From an uncultured Alteromonadaceae bacterium (GTDB taxonomy: Bacteria > Pseudomonadota > Gammaproteobacteria > Enterobacterales > Alteromonadaceae): a stretch of DNA of 64,000 nt. The notes under the pieces are model-generated. The model saw nothing but the letters and a program-made list of their open reading frames with translations. It did not search any database and was not told where the DNA came from. This document shows, piece after piece, positions 28,253 through 38,025 of this stretch. Made by a program: the position numbers and the translations under genes. How positions within the stretch are numbered: the first letter of the stretch is position 1; the number at the start of each line of letters is the position of its first letter. The stretch spans positions 62,001 to 126,000 of the forward strand of contig CANMXU010000009.1 in NCBI GenBank assembly GCA_947501935.1. Reading direction: 5' to 3'.

Positions 28253-29503
28253 ATGGCTGATTTTTATCAAAATGGTGTGGTAACAACACTGCACAACTTG
28301 TCGCAAAGAGACCCTGCAACGTTTGAAGATGAATTACTTGAGTTCTCAAAAGAGCGCCCGCTCGGGCTTATTTTACCGTCACTTTATTCCGAGCTTGAAA
28401 CCAAAGCCCTACCCGACATTATCAATAAAATTAAAGACGTTAAATATTTATCACAAATAGTGATTGGCTTAGACCGAGCCAACCTTGACCAATATAAACA
28501 CGCGCTTAAGTTTTTCAAACAACTACCTCAACATCATAGAGTTTTGTGGAATGATGGCCCTCGCCTACAAGCGATTGACGCAAAACTACAAGCCCTTGAA
28601 TTAGCGCCAAAACAGCAAGGTAAAGGCCGCAATGTTTGGTATTGCATGGGTTATATTTTAGCCTCGAAAAAGGCTGAATCTATCGCACTGCATGATTGTG
28701 ATATTTTAACTTACGACCGACAGTTGCTTGACCGCTTGCTTTATCCGGTTGCGAATCCTTCATTTAACTATGAATTTACCAAAGGTTTTTACGCCCGCGT
28801 TGCCAGTGGCAAAATTAACGGCAGAGTTTCGCGTTTATTAGTAACACCTTTGATAAAAGCCTTGAAAAAAACCGTCGGCCATAGTGATTATTTAGAATAC
28901 ATGGACAGCTTTTTATACCCGCTAGCCGGTGAATTTGCTTTCAGACGTGACGTATTAACCGACATTCGTATACCGAGTGATTGGGGCTTAGAAATAGGCG
29001 TATTATCAGAAATGCACCGTAATTATTCAGCCAACCGTATTTGCCAAGTTGATATTGCCTCAACCTACGATCATAAACATCAAGACTTATCTTTAGATAG
29101 CACTGATGGCGGCTTATCTAAAATGTCGATTGATATCAGCAAGGCGTTAATCCGCAAACTGGCCACTCATGGTGAAACCTTTACCGCCGAAAGATTTAGA
29201 ACCCTAAAAGCGACCTATTACCGTATCGCCCTAGATTATGTGGAAACCTATCGTCACGACGCCATTATGAATGGCTTATCACTTGATATTCACAGTGAAG
29301 AAAAAGCCGTAGAAATGTTTGCGCAAAATATTTTAACTGCTGGTAATACCTTTTTAGAGCAACCGATGGAAACCCCATTTATTCCCTCTTGGAGCCGAGT
29401 GATCAGCGCCATTCCAGATATTCTTGAACAAATTCAACAAGCGGTTGAATTAGATACTCAAGAGTTTGAGGCGGCATTAAATGAGGATAAAGTTTATGGC
29501 TAA
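28253..29503 (+). CDS. gpgS: Glucosyl-3-phosphoglycerate synthase (GT81)
   Basis: 416 residues. A retaining GT-A glycosyltransferase that joins glucose from an NDP-glucose donor to 3-phosphoglycerate. Key sequence: [30 protein letters not shown], metal-binding motif [10 protein letters not shown] with D148-C-D150, FTKGFYARV, and [26 protein letters not shown], all typical of GpgS. An AGAGG Shine-Dalgarno lies 6 bases before the ATG. The last 8 bases overlap the next gene. Confidence 0.93.
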   Translation: MADFYQNGVVTTLHNLSQRDPATFEDELLEFSKERPLGLILPSLYSELETKALPDIINKIKDVKYLSQIVIGLDRANLDQYKHALKFFKQLPQHHRVLWNDGPRLQAIDAKLQALELAPKQQGKGRNVWYCMGYILASKKAESIALHDCDILTYDRQLLDRLLYPVANPSFNYEFTKGFYARVASGKINGRVSRLLVTPLIKALKKTVGHSDYLEYMDSFLYPLAGEFAFRRDVLTDIRIPSDWGLEIGVLSEMHRNYSANRICQVDIASTYDHKHQDLSLDSTDGGLSKMSIDISKALIRKLATHGETFTAERFRTLKATYYRIALDYVETYRHDAIMNGLSLDIHSEEKAVEMFAQNILTAGNTFLEQPMETPFIPSWSRVISAIPDILEQIQQAVELDTQEFEAALNEDKVYG

Positions 29504-31250
29504 TGCGCTTTCACCACTCAAACAAAAACTCAGCCAGCAACTGAGCTTCATTTATCAAGATGTTGCCCTAGCACAGTCTTATGATGATATTGCTCAAGAG
29601 TTGCTTGAGGTAATGGCTTTAACTGAAAATATTGAGATGCCAGAGCCGCACACTAATAATTGGTCACAGCGGGATATATGTTTAATCACCTACGGCGATA
29701 GCATTATGCGTGATGGCGAAGCGCCGCTGCATACGCTAAAGCGCTTTCTAGATAACAACGTCAGCGAAGTGATCAACAGCGTGCATATTCTGCCGTTTTT
29801 TCCGTATAGCTCTGATGACGGTTTTTCGGTGATTGATTACTCTTCGGTCAATGAAGCATTAGGTTCATGGCAAGATATTAAAGACATTAGTAGCAGCTAT
29901 CATTTAATGTCAGATCTGGTGATTAATCACTGTTCAAGTCGTAGTGCTTGGTTTAGTCATTTCATCGAAGGGCAAGGTGAAGGTAGTGATTTTTTCTTTA
30001 CCACCGAACCTGAAAATAACTTATCTGATGTGGTGAGGCCGCGTACGTCGCCACTGCTAAAAGAAGTCGACACCGCTAACGGCAAAGCCTTTGTTTGGTG
30101 TACTTTTAGTCATGACCAAGTTGACTTTGATTTTAGAAACCCCGCCGTGCTCAAAGCTTTTGTTAGCATCATTAAGCAATATTTAGACGCTGGCGTGAAA
30201 ATTTTCCGCTTAGACGCGATTGCTTTTTTATGGAAAGTGGTTGGCACAAGCTGCATTAACTTACCGCAAACCCATGAAGTGGTTAGGTTACTGCGCACCT
30301 TAATTGAAGCTGCCCAGCCCGATGCCATCATCATTACCGAAACCAATATTCCCAATACCCAAAACCTCACCTATTTTGGTAATGCTAACGAAGCTCACGG
30401 TATTTATAACTTTTCTTTGCCGCCGTTACTGCTTAATACCTTGCTCACAGGCAACTGTTTGTATTTAAAACGTTGGTTAATGAGCATGCCGCCGGCACAA
30501 GACGGCACCATGTATTTTAACTTTATTGCCTCACACGACGGTATTGGTTTACGCCCTGCGGAAGGCTTACTTAATGAGCACGAACTTGAACAACTCACTT
30601 CAACCGTGGCCGATTTTGGCGGTAAAGTGTCATGGCGAACCACCGAAAGTGGCACGCAAAAAGCTTATGAATTAAATATTTCCCTTTTTGATGCTTTGCA
30701 AGGCACAATCAAAGGCAAAGATCAGTGGAATTTTGAACGCTTCATTTGCGCCCATAGCATTATGTTTGCCTTAGAGGGCATGCCGGGCTTATATATTCAT
30801 AGCTTATTGGGCACGCAAAATGACTATAAAAAGCTCGCCAATACCCATCATAACCGCTCAATTAATCGTCATCGTTGGCAAGAAGGATTACTCAATGAAG
30901 CGCTTGATGATGAAAATGTACATCATCAAAAAGTATTAACTGCGATAACAAATTTACTGAAAATTCGTATTAATCAGCCAGCTTTTCATCCTAATGCCAC
31001 GCAATTTACTTTGCATTTAGGACTACAATTATTTGGCTTTTGGCGTCAAAGCCAGAACCGCATGCAAAGTATTTTTTGTGTCAGTAATATCAGCGACCAA
31101 ACCATGACCTTGCCGCTAAGTGAGCTTAATTTAATTGTGACTGAAAGTTGGTTTGAGTTAATTTCAAACACTGAAATTACTAACCTTACCGAGCAAATGG
31201 AACTAAGCCCTTATCAAACCGTGTGGATCTGCAATACCAGCGCTGCTTAG
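29496..31250 (+). CDS. Glucosylglycerate phosphorylase (GH13_18, sucrose-phosphorylase family)
   Basis: 584 residues from ATG 29496, 8 bases after a GAGGA inside gpgS. GH13 machinery: LITYGDSIM near the start, [33 protein letters not shown], nucleophile Asp240 in [11 protein letters not shown], acid/base Glu282 in IITETNIPN, and Asp348 in [10 protein letters not shown]. The sucrose-phosphorylase subfamily includes enzymes for sucrose, sucrose 6-phosphate, glucosylglycerol and glucosylglycerate; the operon with gpgS, gpgP and a glycerate kinase strongly favours glucosylglycerate, giving glucose 1-phosphate and D-glycerate. E. coli YcjM is a characterised relative. Confidence 0.88.
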   Translation: MANALSPLKQKLSQQLSFIYQDVALAQSYDDIAQELLEVMALTENIEMPEPHTNNWSQRDICLITYGDSIMRDGEAPLHTLKRFLDNNVSEVINSVHILPFFPYSSDDGFSVIDYSSVNEALGSWQDIKDISSSYHLMSDLVINHCSSRSAWFSHFIEGQGEGSDFFFTTEPENNLSDVVRPRTSPLLKEVDTANGKAFVWCTFSHDQVDFDFRNPAVLKAFVSIIKQYLDAGVKIFRLDAIAFLWKVVGTSCINLPQTHEVVRLLRTLIEAAQPDAIIITETNIPNTQNLTYFGNANEAHGIYNFSLPPLLLNTLLTGNCLYLKRWLMSMPPAQDGTMYFNFIASHDGIGLRPAEGLLNEHELEQLTSTVADFGGKVSWRTTESGTQKAYELNISLFDALQGTIKGKDQWNFERFICAHSIMFALEGMPGLYIHSLLGTQNDYKKLANTHHNRSINRHRWQEGLLNEALDDENVHHQKVLTAITNLLKIRINQPAFHPNATQFTLHLGLQLFGFWRQSQNRMQSIFCVSNISDQTMTLPLSELNLIVTESWFELISNTEITNLTEQMELSPYQTVWICNTSAA

Positions 31251-31411
31251 TATTGTTATAACAGTAAGAAAAATTGCCAATGGCTCGTTACTTTACAATG
31301 TGTTGAGCCATTTCTGCTATTTAACACCGCCTAAAAGGTGATCAACAAAGTGAGCTTTAATGCTAAAGTATCAAAAATTATCATTGTAAATAAAAATAAG
31401 TACACTTCATT

Positions 31412-32284
31412 ATGATAAACCCTAGTTGGTTAAAAACATTTTGCGCACTAGCAGATATTGGTCACTTCACTAAAACCGCTGAATCTTTATTTATGACCCA
31501 GTCAGGAGTGAGCCAACATATTAAAAAGTTAGAGCAACAGCTTGATACCGCTTTACTTATCAGAGAAGGAAAGTCTTTTTCATTAACCGAAGCGGGTATG
31601 AAACTGCATCAACAAGGACGGGAATTACTGCAAAGTAGTGAAGATTTGGTCACGTTAATTAAGCAAGACGAACCTTGCATTGGCACAGTAAAAATAGCCT
31701 CGCCAGGCAGTATAGGTTTAAAACTCTACCCCTATTTACTTAACCTGCAGCAAAAAAATCCACAGCTGATCATCGATTATGCCTTCGCGCCGAATCATAC
31801 TATTGAGCAAAATTTAGCAGAGCGTTCGATAGACATAGGTTTAGTGACCGAGCTAAGCCACGTTAGTACTTTAGCTTATACAAAAGTTGCGTTAGAACCA
31901 TTGGTTTTAGTAACTCCAGAGAATATTAAAACTGTAAGTTGGCAAGTGCTAACAAAACTTGGCTTTATTGCTCACCCTGACGCTAGCCACCATGCGCAAT
32001 TACTTTTAAGTAAAAATTTCCCTGAGTTTGAACATATCCAGCAATTTACTCATAAAGGATTTTCGAACCAAATTAGCTTAATTTTAGAGCCGGTTAGCCG
32101 AGGTTTAGGCTTTAGCGTTTTACCATTACATGCTGCCAATGCTTTTAGTAATCAAGCAGCGATAAAAATACATACCCTGCCACAACCAGTGAGTGAAAGT
32201 TTGTACTTATGCACCAACCGACAGGCTTATCAAACTAAACGCAACCAATATATTAAATCACTAGTACTTGAATATTTGTCTTAG
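31412..32284 (+). CDS. LysR-family transcriptional regulator
   Basis: 290 residues: N-terminal winged HTH (LKTFCALADIGHFTKTAESLFMTQSGVSQHIKKLEQQL) and a periplasmic-binding-like effector domain (VKIASPGSIGLKLYPYLL, LVTPENIK, SRGLGFSVLP). It lies 161 bases downstream of the phosphorylase on the same strand and may control the operon or something else; no divergent partner gene exists. Confidence 0.9.
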   Translation: MINPSWLKTFCALADIGHFTKTAESLFMTQSGVSQHIKKLEQQLDTALLIREGKSFSLTEAGMKLHQQGRELLQSSEDLVTLIKQDEPCIGTVKIASPGSIGLKLYPYLLNLQQKNPQLIIDYAFAPNHTIEQNLAERSIDIGLVTELSHVSTLAYTKVALEPLVLVTPENIKTVSWQVLTKLGFIAHPDASHHAQLLLSKNFPEFEHIQQFTHKGFSNQISLILEPVSRGLGFSVLPLHAANAFSNQAAIKIHTLPQPVSESLYLCTNRQAYQTKRNQYIKSLVLEYLS

Positions 32285-32311
32285 TTAGAATCTTAGTTAG
32301 GTCTTAGTTAG

Positions 32312-33922
32312 CTAGTTGTTTAATGCGTTATATTTAGCACTAGCATCTTTAGCTTTTATCATTAAGCTGGTTAACTCTCTTTGCTGCGCTATAGCTAACG
32401 ATTTAGCCGTAGATGTTTTCGCCAGCTCAAGATCATTTTGCAAAAACGCCGTCTCCGCAACATAGAGTAAATTGTTCACTTCTCCAAACGGACATTTAAT
32501 AATTTTATGTTGGCTGATCGCCAGCTGATAAAACTTTCTTGCTAATGGGTATTGTTTAGTAGAACGGTACAAGTGTCCTTGTGCTTCGGCTAAATAGCCA
32601 AGGTATAACCAGTCTTGCGCTTTATTGGCAACAATAGTCGCTTCAGTAAAAATTGCCAGAGCCTGATCAGTCCGACCAAATTGCAATTCATTAAGCCCTT
32701 GCCAAAATTTAAGTCGACCATATTCTCGTTGCCCAAGATCTGATGCTATCAACTGGCTTTGCGTTGCAGAAAGCGCTTCTACTGAGGTGACTAACGCAGC
32801 TATTTGTTTGGTTTTCTTCAAATACGCTGATACTTCAGCCAATAACCTTACCGCTTTAAGGTTTGTTGGTTCAATTTCTAATAGCGACTTCAAATACTGC
32901 TCAGTCGCTTCGTAGTCGTCGTTATTTTTTCTGTCTAAAGCTTGAGCCAATAACTGATTGACTAAATTATTATGGTAAGTATTAAATGGCGCAGCCTTTA
33001 TACCTAAACGCATAGCAACAATTTTCGCGAGCTGGTCAATGCCATCGTAAATATCGGCATTGAGTAGCACTCCACGTTCAATGTTTTGTCGAGTGCGAAA
33101 AGTATAAATCAATTGATAATCGCCAGGGGTGCCATTAAGTTCGGTTTCAATAATTAACTCAGCCCCTGATACTGCAAAAATTTTCCCAACTTGTTCTGCA
33201 CCAAAATCGAGTAAAGGCAACTGCGCCCGTTTCATAATGTCGAGCACGTCATCAACTTGCATAACCCCATATTCGCTTGATGACGGTAGCTGTTGAATTA
33301 ACTGGTCCATAGCACCAATTCTGACCCATTTATGGTCACGATCGTTAATATGCTCTTTTACCGGCAAGACAATAATAGAGCCGTCAACGGGCTTATAGTT
33401 TGCTGCACGCTGCACTTTTAAATGACTATTCGAGTTTTGCCATTGCTTAAAACTCCAACCTATTAAAGTGAGTAAGCTTAAAGCGACAATAAGATAAAGT
33501 GCTTTTTTCTGCTTTGTTAAGCCTAATTTTTTTGATGATTGATTATGCTGATTTACTGATGCTGCGCTTATATTTTCACCTGTTTTTTTAGCACTACTTG
33601 CTACTGAGGATGGCTGCGTAACCAAGTTAACATCACCTATCCACTGGTAACCTTTTCTTGGAAAAGTTTTTATAGCATCAATGCTGCCAAAAGCTTTACG
33701 TAGTTCCTTAATCGATTGAAAAATAACTTGCTCGTCAACAGCAACATCATCCCAAATAACGCTAAGCATCGTTTCTTTGCTGATAAGCTCGTTAGGATGT
33801 GCCAAAAAAAGTGCCAATAACTCAAACGACTTTGAGCGTATTTTTATTTCTTCACCTTGAAAATGCACGCTTCGTTGCAGCAAGTTTATTTGGTACTTAT
33901 CATTCAAAGTAGTTTCTGACAC
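32312..33922 (-). CDS. ToxR/CadC-like transmembrane transcriptional regulator
   Basis: 536 residues from GTG 33922, preferred because AAAGGA lies 6 bases upstream; an extended TTG start at 33970 lacks one. The N-terminal OmpR-type winged helix (SKSFELLALFLAHPNELISKETML, DEQVIFQSIKELRKAFG, FPRKGYQW) is followed by a Lys/Ser-rich linker, one membrane helix (ALYLIVALSLLTLIGWSF) and a periplasmic part ending in TPR-like helices (LLEIEPTNLKAVRLLAEV, YLGYLAEAQGHLYRS). CadC-type proteins sense periplasmic signals and bind DNA from the membrane. It is divergent from the CPBP operon, with three TTTCA-type repeats in between. Confidence 0.85.
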   Translation of the reverse strand: MSETTLNDKYQINLLQRSVHFQGEEIKIRSKSFELLALFLAHPNELISKETMLSVIWDDVAVDEQVIFQSIKELRKAFGSIDAIKTFPRKGYQWIGDVNLVTQPSSVASSAKKTGENISAASVNQHNQSSKKLGLTKQKKALYLIVALSLLTLIGWSFKQWQNSNSHLKVQRAANYKPVDGSIIVLPVKEHINDRDHKWVRIGAMDQLIQQLPSSSEYGVMQVDDVLDIMKRAQLPLLDFGAEQVGKIFAVSGAELIIETELNGTPGDYQLIYTFRTRQNIERGVLLNADIYDGIDQLAKIVAMRLGIKAAPFNTYHNNLVNQLLAQALDRKNNDDYEATEQYLKSLLEIEPTNLKAVRLLAEVSAYLKKTKQIAALVTSVEALSATQSQLIASDLGQREYGRLKFWQGLNELQFGRTDQALAIFTEATIVANKAQDWLYLGYLAEAQGHLYRSTKQYPLARKFYQLAISQHKIIKCPFGEVNNLLYVAETAFLQNDLELAKTSTAKSLAIAQQRELTSLMIKAKDASAKYNALNN

Positions 33923-34056
33923 GTTTAATCCTTTTGCTGTGAAACGGAAAATATCACTTAGCTTTACCAATCAAGTTTAATGATACGCTATTACTGCTTA
34001 AAACAGAATCAAGAAGCCATAACCAACATAAAACATAACCCCCTGTTAAATATGTA

Positions 34057-34083
34057 ATTTCAGAAAATTTCAGATAGTTTCAC
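34057..34083. promoter_or_regulatory. Three TTTCA-type direct repeats at 10-base spacing
   Basis: ATTTCAG at 34057, ATTTCAG at 34067 and GTTTCAC at 34077: one copy per helical turn, 55 bases before the CPBP start. Winged-helix regulators of the OmpR/ToxR group bind direct repeats with 10-11 base spacing, so this is the likely site for the divergent regulator. Confidence 0.5.
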
Positions 34084-34137
34084 TTACAAAAACATCACTT
34101 TATCGACAAGATGGCTTACACATTCAAGGAGAACAAA

Positions 34138-34944
34138 ATGTTGAAACTTCAAACCTTAGCAAAACAACAACCCAAATTATTTACAGCCTTACTGGTAATA
34201 ACTTGCATCTTAGTGCTTTACAGTACTTCATTATTTAATTTCAGCAACGAGTTTAATAAAGACTTAATCAGCTCAGTAATTAAAAATGGCATCAGCCTCA
34301 CACTGCTTTGGCTACTTATTAAAAACAACTGGCTTAACGGCTCATTGCTAACCACGCCTTATAAGGAGTGGCATGCTAAATGGTTGTTGGCATCAATACC
34401 TATGGCATTGGTTGCCTTGCTCAATGTAGTGACTATTGACTGGAGCATTTTAGAATTTACCAGCGTGAAAGTTGTTGGTTGGCTTTATACCAATATTTCA
34501 ACCGGTATTTTCGAAGAGCTCATGTTAAGGGGCGTTTGCTTTTATGTACTTTATTTAGCTTGGAAAGATAATAAAAATGGCTTAATGCAAGCCGCACTTT
34601 GGCAGGCCATTATTTTTGGTTTAGCGCACTATGTAAACTTAACCAAAGCACCTTTCCTTGAAGTGAGCGTGCAAGTTACCTATGCCACCTTAATTGGTAT
34701 TGGTTTTGCCGGATTAGTTGCCTACACCCGTTCGTTATGGCCTGCCATTGTTATTCATTCATTGATTAACTCATTCGGTAGTATCAATAATTTTTTCCAG
34801 CCTAACTTTGTCCCAACGGAAATGTCGATGGCTAACTACGCAGTAGTAGTGACTATTATTGCGCTAATTTGTGCTTTACCTGGTTACCTCTTACTGAAAA
34901 AAACCAACACTCACTTAGCCACACAACAGTTAACAACCAGTTAA
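34138..34944 (+). CDS. CPBP-family intramembrane protease
   Basis: 268 residues from ATG 34138, which has AAGGAGA just upstream. About seven membrane segments. The Abi/CPBP catalytic motif is present: GIFEELMLRGV with Glu126/Glu127/Arg131, FGLAHYVN, and VIHSLINS with conserved His residues. Family members cleave CAAX-type proteins or, in bacteria, process peptides and provide bacteriocin self-immunity. It is followed 11 bases later by a secreted protein on the same strand, its possible partner. Confidence 0.88.
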   Translation: MLKLQTLAKQQPKLFTALLVITCILVLYSTSLFNFSNEFNKDLISSVIKNGISLTLLWLLIKNNWLNGSLLTTPYKEWHAKWLLASIPMALVALLNVVTIDWSILEFTSVKVVGWLYTNISTGIFEELMLRGVCFYVLYLAWKDNKNGLMQAALWQAIIFGLAHYVNLTKAPFLEVSVQVTYATLIGIGFAGLVAYTRSLWPAIVIHSLINSFGSINNFFQPNFVPTEMSMANYAVVVTIIALICALPGYLLLKKTNTHLATQQLTTS

Positions 34945-34955
34945 AGGACAGCACC

Positions 34956-35744
34956 ATGAAAAATTTTATGTGGTTATTAAAAAGCATCGTTATTATCTGC
35001 TTTATGTTGAAATTACTACCAAGCCCAGTATTAGCTATAACAAGCGAGCAAACGATAATTACAGAACACAGCGCATTTAGCGCATTAAAACAGGCTATAG
35101 ATGATAACAAAGCACGTCTCAAACACTATAAGGAAGAAAAACAGGCAATAACTCTAATAGAAACCAGTGAAGACAGCGAAGGCAATATTTTCCAACAAGT
35201 CTTTATTCCTGAAGGCTCTGAAAATGGCGTAGCAACTGGGAGCTGGAAAACGCTAAGGCAAGACAGTGATTTTAATCAGTCGGTCAGTATCGCCAGTGAA
35301 GTGATTTTTGATAGCAAAAACTTTGACTTAAGCAAAGCCAAGTTAATTAGCGAGAGCCATTCAACTTGGGTCTTTAGTATCGCTAATATAGTCAACGTTA
35401 ACAGCGATGAGCAAATATCGAATCAACAAATGGGAAAAATTGAACAAACCATAGCTAACAAGTTATTTACCGAACTGTTAATTGATAAGCAGTCACAGCA
35501 AATACGGGCCTTAAAAATTTATACTAAAGAGCCATTTAAACAGTCATTTATGGTAAATATTGAAAAATTTGAAATCAGATTATCATTTGCTCAAGCTTGG
35601 CCAAATGGTCCGTTAATTCGTCAAAACTTAACTCGTCATATTGTTGGGAGGTTTGGCTGGCTTGTAGAAATAAACGAACTGATAACCACCAAAACCTCAA
35701 AAGTGGCCATGATTAATATGGCTGACGCCATGCTAGCGCTATAA
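34956..35744 (+). CDS. Hypothetical secreted protein paired with the CPBP protease
   Basis: 262 residues from ATG 34956, 7 bases after AAAGGA. A signal peptide (WLLKSIVIICFMLKLLPSPVLA) is followed by a soluble, mixed alpha/beta mature protein without cysteine. Features include a charged helix (DDNKARLKHYKEEKQA) and repeated Ser/Asp-rich strands. No family was recognised. Tight spacing to the protease gene and shared control by the divergent ToxR-like regulator suggest a joint role. Confidence 0.65.
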   Translation: MKNFMWLLKSIVIICFMLKLLPSPVLAITSEQTIITEHSAFSALKQAIDDNKARLKHYKEEKQAITLIETSEDSEGNIFQQVFIPEGSENGVATGSWKTLRQDSDFNQSVSIASEVIFDSKNFDLSKAKLISESHSTWVFSIANIVNVNSDEQISNQQMGKIEQTIANKLFTELLIDKQSQQIRALKIYTKEPFKQSFMVNIEKFEIRLSFAQAWPNGPLIRQNLTRHIVGRFGWLVEINELITTKTSKVAMINMADAMLAL

Positions 35745-35782
35745 CTTAGCGCTTAACCATGTTTGTATAATACCGGTAAAAA

Positions 35783-35814
35783 CGATAACAGTTAAAAAAC
35801 GTTAACTGTTATCG
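35783..35814. terminator. Perfect 13-base-pair hairpin between convergent genes
   Basis: Arms CGATAACAGTTAA and TTAACTGTTATCG around a 6-base loop, 38 bases after the secreted protein and 143 bases from the end of the FAD monooxygenase. It lacks a T run, so it could instead be a protein-binding palindrome. Confidence 0.4.
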
Positions 35815-35957
35815 ATGTATGATACGGCCGAAGAACAATTACTCGTCAATGTTGAGTCACTACAATGCAACTCAGTATCTAGGTCATACACAGATTGCGA
35901 TTGAATAACTAGTGAGTAGGGATGGCTTACTAAACTGAGTATCATTACGCTGTTTTT

Positions 35958-37412
35958 TTATCGCTCATTTTCATTGTTCCTGTTGAGACAGCGACCTCTA
36001 GGTTCGTTACTTTCATGCAGCACAGTTTCAGAATGTAGAAATTGCGCAGCGTCTGCTGAATCTTTCACTTTGATTGCACTGCGCTGTAACATTTCTGCTT
36101 CAAACTCTGTTAACACACTCGCCCTAATTCCTGCTTTTCGCCAATGTGATAAAGGGCGACATTCTTTAGTAATGCCTCGTGCTAACGCCAGTGCATCCAA
36201 TAATGCTTGATTAGCTCCTTGCCCTTTGAATGGACTCATTGGGTGAGCGGCATCTCCGATCAAAGTAACATGCTTACCTTGCTCTAATAATGCTGATTTC
36301 AGTGGTGCTCGGTCATACACCGGATAACCCGAAACTTGGGCTGTGTGTGTCGCTCTTAGAATTTGCGGAATGGGGTCATGCCACTGACACCTGCGATACG
36401 CTTCTTCTTTCAGGGCTTGCGGCCCTTCAGCACTTAACCCCTTTGCCTCTTTTTCTGGCATCGGGAAACTCAACTGCCACATTACAGAGTTTGCGTCATA
36501 AGGCATGATGTAAATACGCTCATTACCGTTAGCTGTTTGAAAAACCGTAGCAGAATCGAGTAGGTTTCTATCAACACCTTGAATATCTGCTAAAGGACAA
36601 ATTCCCAAAATAACAAGGCAACCTAAATAAGATAATGGCGAAGTATCTTCACCAATTAATAACTTACGCACCGAACTGCGAATACCATCAGCCCCAACAA
36701 CTAAATCTGCACGGGCGGTTTTAATTTTACCTTCAACTTCAAAGCGCAGCTCAGCACCATCACTTTCATCTTCGGTAAAGCCTACCAACTGATGCCCCCA
36801 TTGCACAGCATCATGCCCACCTAGCTGTTCAAGTAGTGCTAAGCGTAATGACTGCCTAGCGATATGTATATTGGTGCGTTTTGGTGAGACGGTTGACTCT
36901 GACGCCCTCCACTTTCTGATCCCCCATTCTCCGAGAATTTTTCCTTCGGTTGTATGAACCACATGTCGGGTGGAAACCACGCCGTCGGCTAACGAGAATA
37001 TACCTAAGCCATCGATCGCCCTGCTCGCTTGTTGTAAAGTAAGGCCATAACCTTGAGAACGTGCTTCAAAGCCGCTGTCGCGTTCATAAAGAGTAAAAGG
37101 GATGCCACGGTGCAAACAAGCAACGGCTAGCGCCACACCACCGATTCCGCCACCAATAATGGCAAGGTGTGGGTAGCTTTTATCAGGTGAAATTTGGGTA
37201 GCAGAATGAATTAAACCTGAACCTTTACAGTTCAAGCAAGTATCGAGGTGACCTTTAGGGCGAATGGGAGTAATGCCAACACTGTTATTTTGCTCAAAGT
37301 CAGCTAGCTCCCTTTGGTAGCGGAGTTTTGCTTTTTTACGAATTTTCTTACTTTTTTTACCACGGCCCTGACAATCTAGGCAAATAGTCCAGATATTCTC
37401 ATTATTTACCAC
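35958..37412 (-). CDS. FAD-dependent monooxygenase with N-terminal DnaJ-like zinc-finger segment
   Basis: 484 residues from GTG 37412 (AGG 6 bases upstream). Residues 1-70 hold two CxxCxGxG motifs (CLDCQGRGK and CLNCKGSGL) split by a basic Lys/Arg-rich stretch, like half of a DnaJ zinc-binding region. From residue ~80 a p-hydroxybenzoate-hydroxylase-type flavoprotein follows: LAIIGGGIGGVALA, LVVGADGIRSSVR, and VTLIGDAAHPMSPFKGQGAN. Relatives include TetX and UbiH-like hydroxylases, but the substrate is unknown. It begins an accessory patch of mixed genes. Confidence 0.82.
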   Translation of the reverse strand: MVNNENIWTICLDCQGRGKKSKKIRKKAKLRYQRELADFEQNNSVGITPIRPKGHLDTCLNCKGSGLIHSATQISPDKSYPHLAIIGGGIGGVALAVACLHRGIPFTLYERDSGFEARSQGYGLTLQQASRAIDGLGIFSLADGVVSTRHVVHTTEGKILGEWGIRKWRASESTVSPKRTNIHIARQSLRLALLEQLGGHDAVQWGHQLVGFTEDESDGAELRFEVEGKIKTARADLVVGADGIRSSVRKLLIGEDTSPLSYLGCLVILGICPLADIQGVDRNLLDSATVFQTANGNERIYIMPYDANSVMWQLSFPMPEKEAKGLSAEGPQALKEEAYRRCQWHDPIPQILRATHTAQVSGYPVYDRAPLKSALLEQGKHVTLIGDAAHPMSPFKGQGANQALLDALALARGITKECRPLSHWRKAGIRASVLTEFEAEMLQRSAIKVKDSADAAQFLHSETVLHESNEPRGRCLNRNNENER

Positions 37413-37689
37413 CTTGCACCTGCCCTTTATTTACCAGCTATAGTTTCTATTGAGCAAGAAAAATTCCCTCAATACAGCTAACGTTGATAGCCAAGCGATG
37501 ATTATAACTTTTATTATTGCTGATAAGGTAGATGTATGATCAATCTGAAAGCTAAACGGCCATTTTATTCAAATTGAAACTGATTAGTTGAATTCAAGAG
37601 GTGATTGTATAGCGAATGAGATACTTAGCTTATTAAGTGTGTGGTAAGCCGTGCGAGTAAGCTAAAGCTGTTATATATGAAGAGAAAGC

Positions 37690-37812
37690 GACTGCTGAGC
37701 TTTCTTGGTCATTTTACTCACTACCAATTTATAAGAATTATCCATCATGCGCTCTTTCACTTAAGAAAAGAGGCACCTTGTGGAATTGAGCCATCGAGTA
37801 TAATTGTGTTCA
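37690..37812 (-). pseudogene. Remnant of an MmcQ/YjbR-family gene (C-terminal part)
   Basis: Reverse-strand sequence matches the end of the intact gene at 39832-40218. Over 37690-37754 versus 39851-39915, 58 of 65 bases agree by eye. Translation in pieces gives LNTIILDGSIPQG and then, after a frameshift caused by about 16 extra bases, MMDNSYKLVVSKMTKK, matching LWNTVILDASIPRG and MIDNSFKLVVSKMTKK of the intact copy. The N-terminal part is missing. The copies have the same orientation and bracket the cytidylyltransferase and CDP-alcohol transferase genes. Confidence 0.8.
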
Positions 37813-37904
37813 ATAGTTTTTTAATATCAAGATATATCATACCCACTTGAAATTAAATGAATTTTAATGAACAAACAAAACATAAATTCATAAAATAAAA
37901 TTGA

Positions 37905-37953
37905 ATCTGACAGACTGTTTCAAGCTCATTGCTGCCTGTCAGATTTTATTTTT
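37905..37953. terminator. Terminator downstream of the cytidylyltransferase gene
   Basis: Arms ATCTGACAG and CTGTCAGAT with a 22-base loop, followed on the plus strand by TTTATTTTT and on the minus strand by an AT-rich tract. Located 82 bases beyond the end of the minus-strand cytidylyltransferase gene. Confidence 0.55.
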
Positions 37954-38025
37954 AACGCTAACTATGAGCATAAAGCCGATTGTATTACATAGAACAAGTC
38001 AAAGAGATATATTCCCGACAGCTAC

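Larger units (their letters stand above)
37413..38025. other. Gene-poor region with a decayed MmcQ/YjbR fragment and a terminator
   Basis: 613 bases. It contains the broken MmcQ-like gene end (37690-37812), a strong hairpin (37905-37944) and otherwise AT-rich sequence without a credible reading frame. Several short open frames here carry no Shine-Dalgarno or known motif. Confidence 0.6.

Noticed and set aside
31279..31312. Terminator after the glucosylglycerate operon
   Set aside because: AATGGCTC/GAGCCATT forms a stem, but the 18-base loop and lack of a T tract make it weak.
37413..37689. Short plus-strand genes upstream of the MmcQ remnant
   Set aside because: No Shine-Dalgarno, no recognisable motif, and AT-rich composition like other non-coding stretches.
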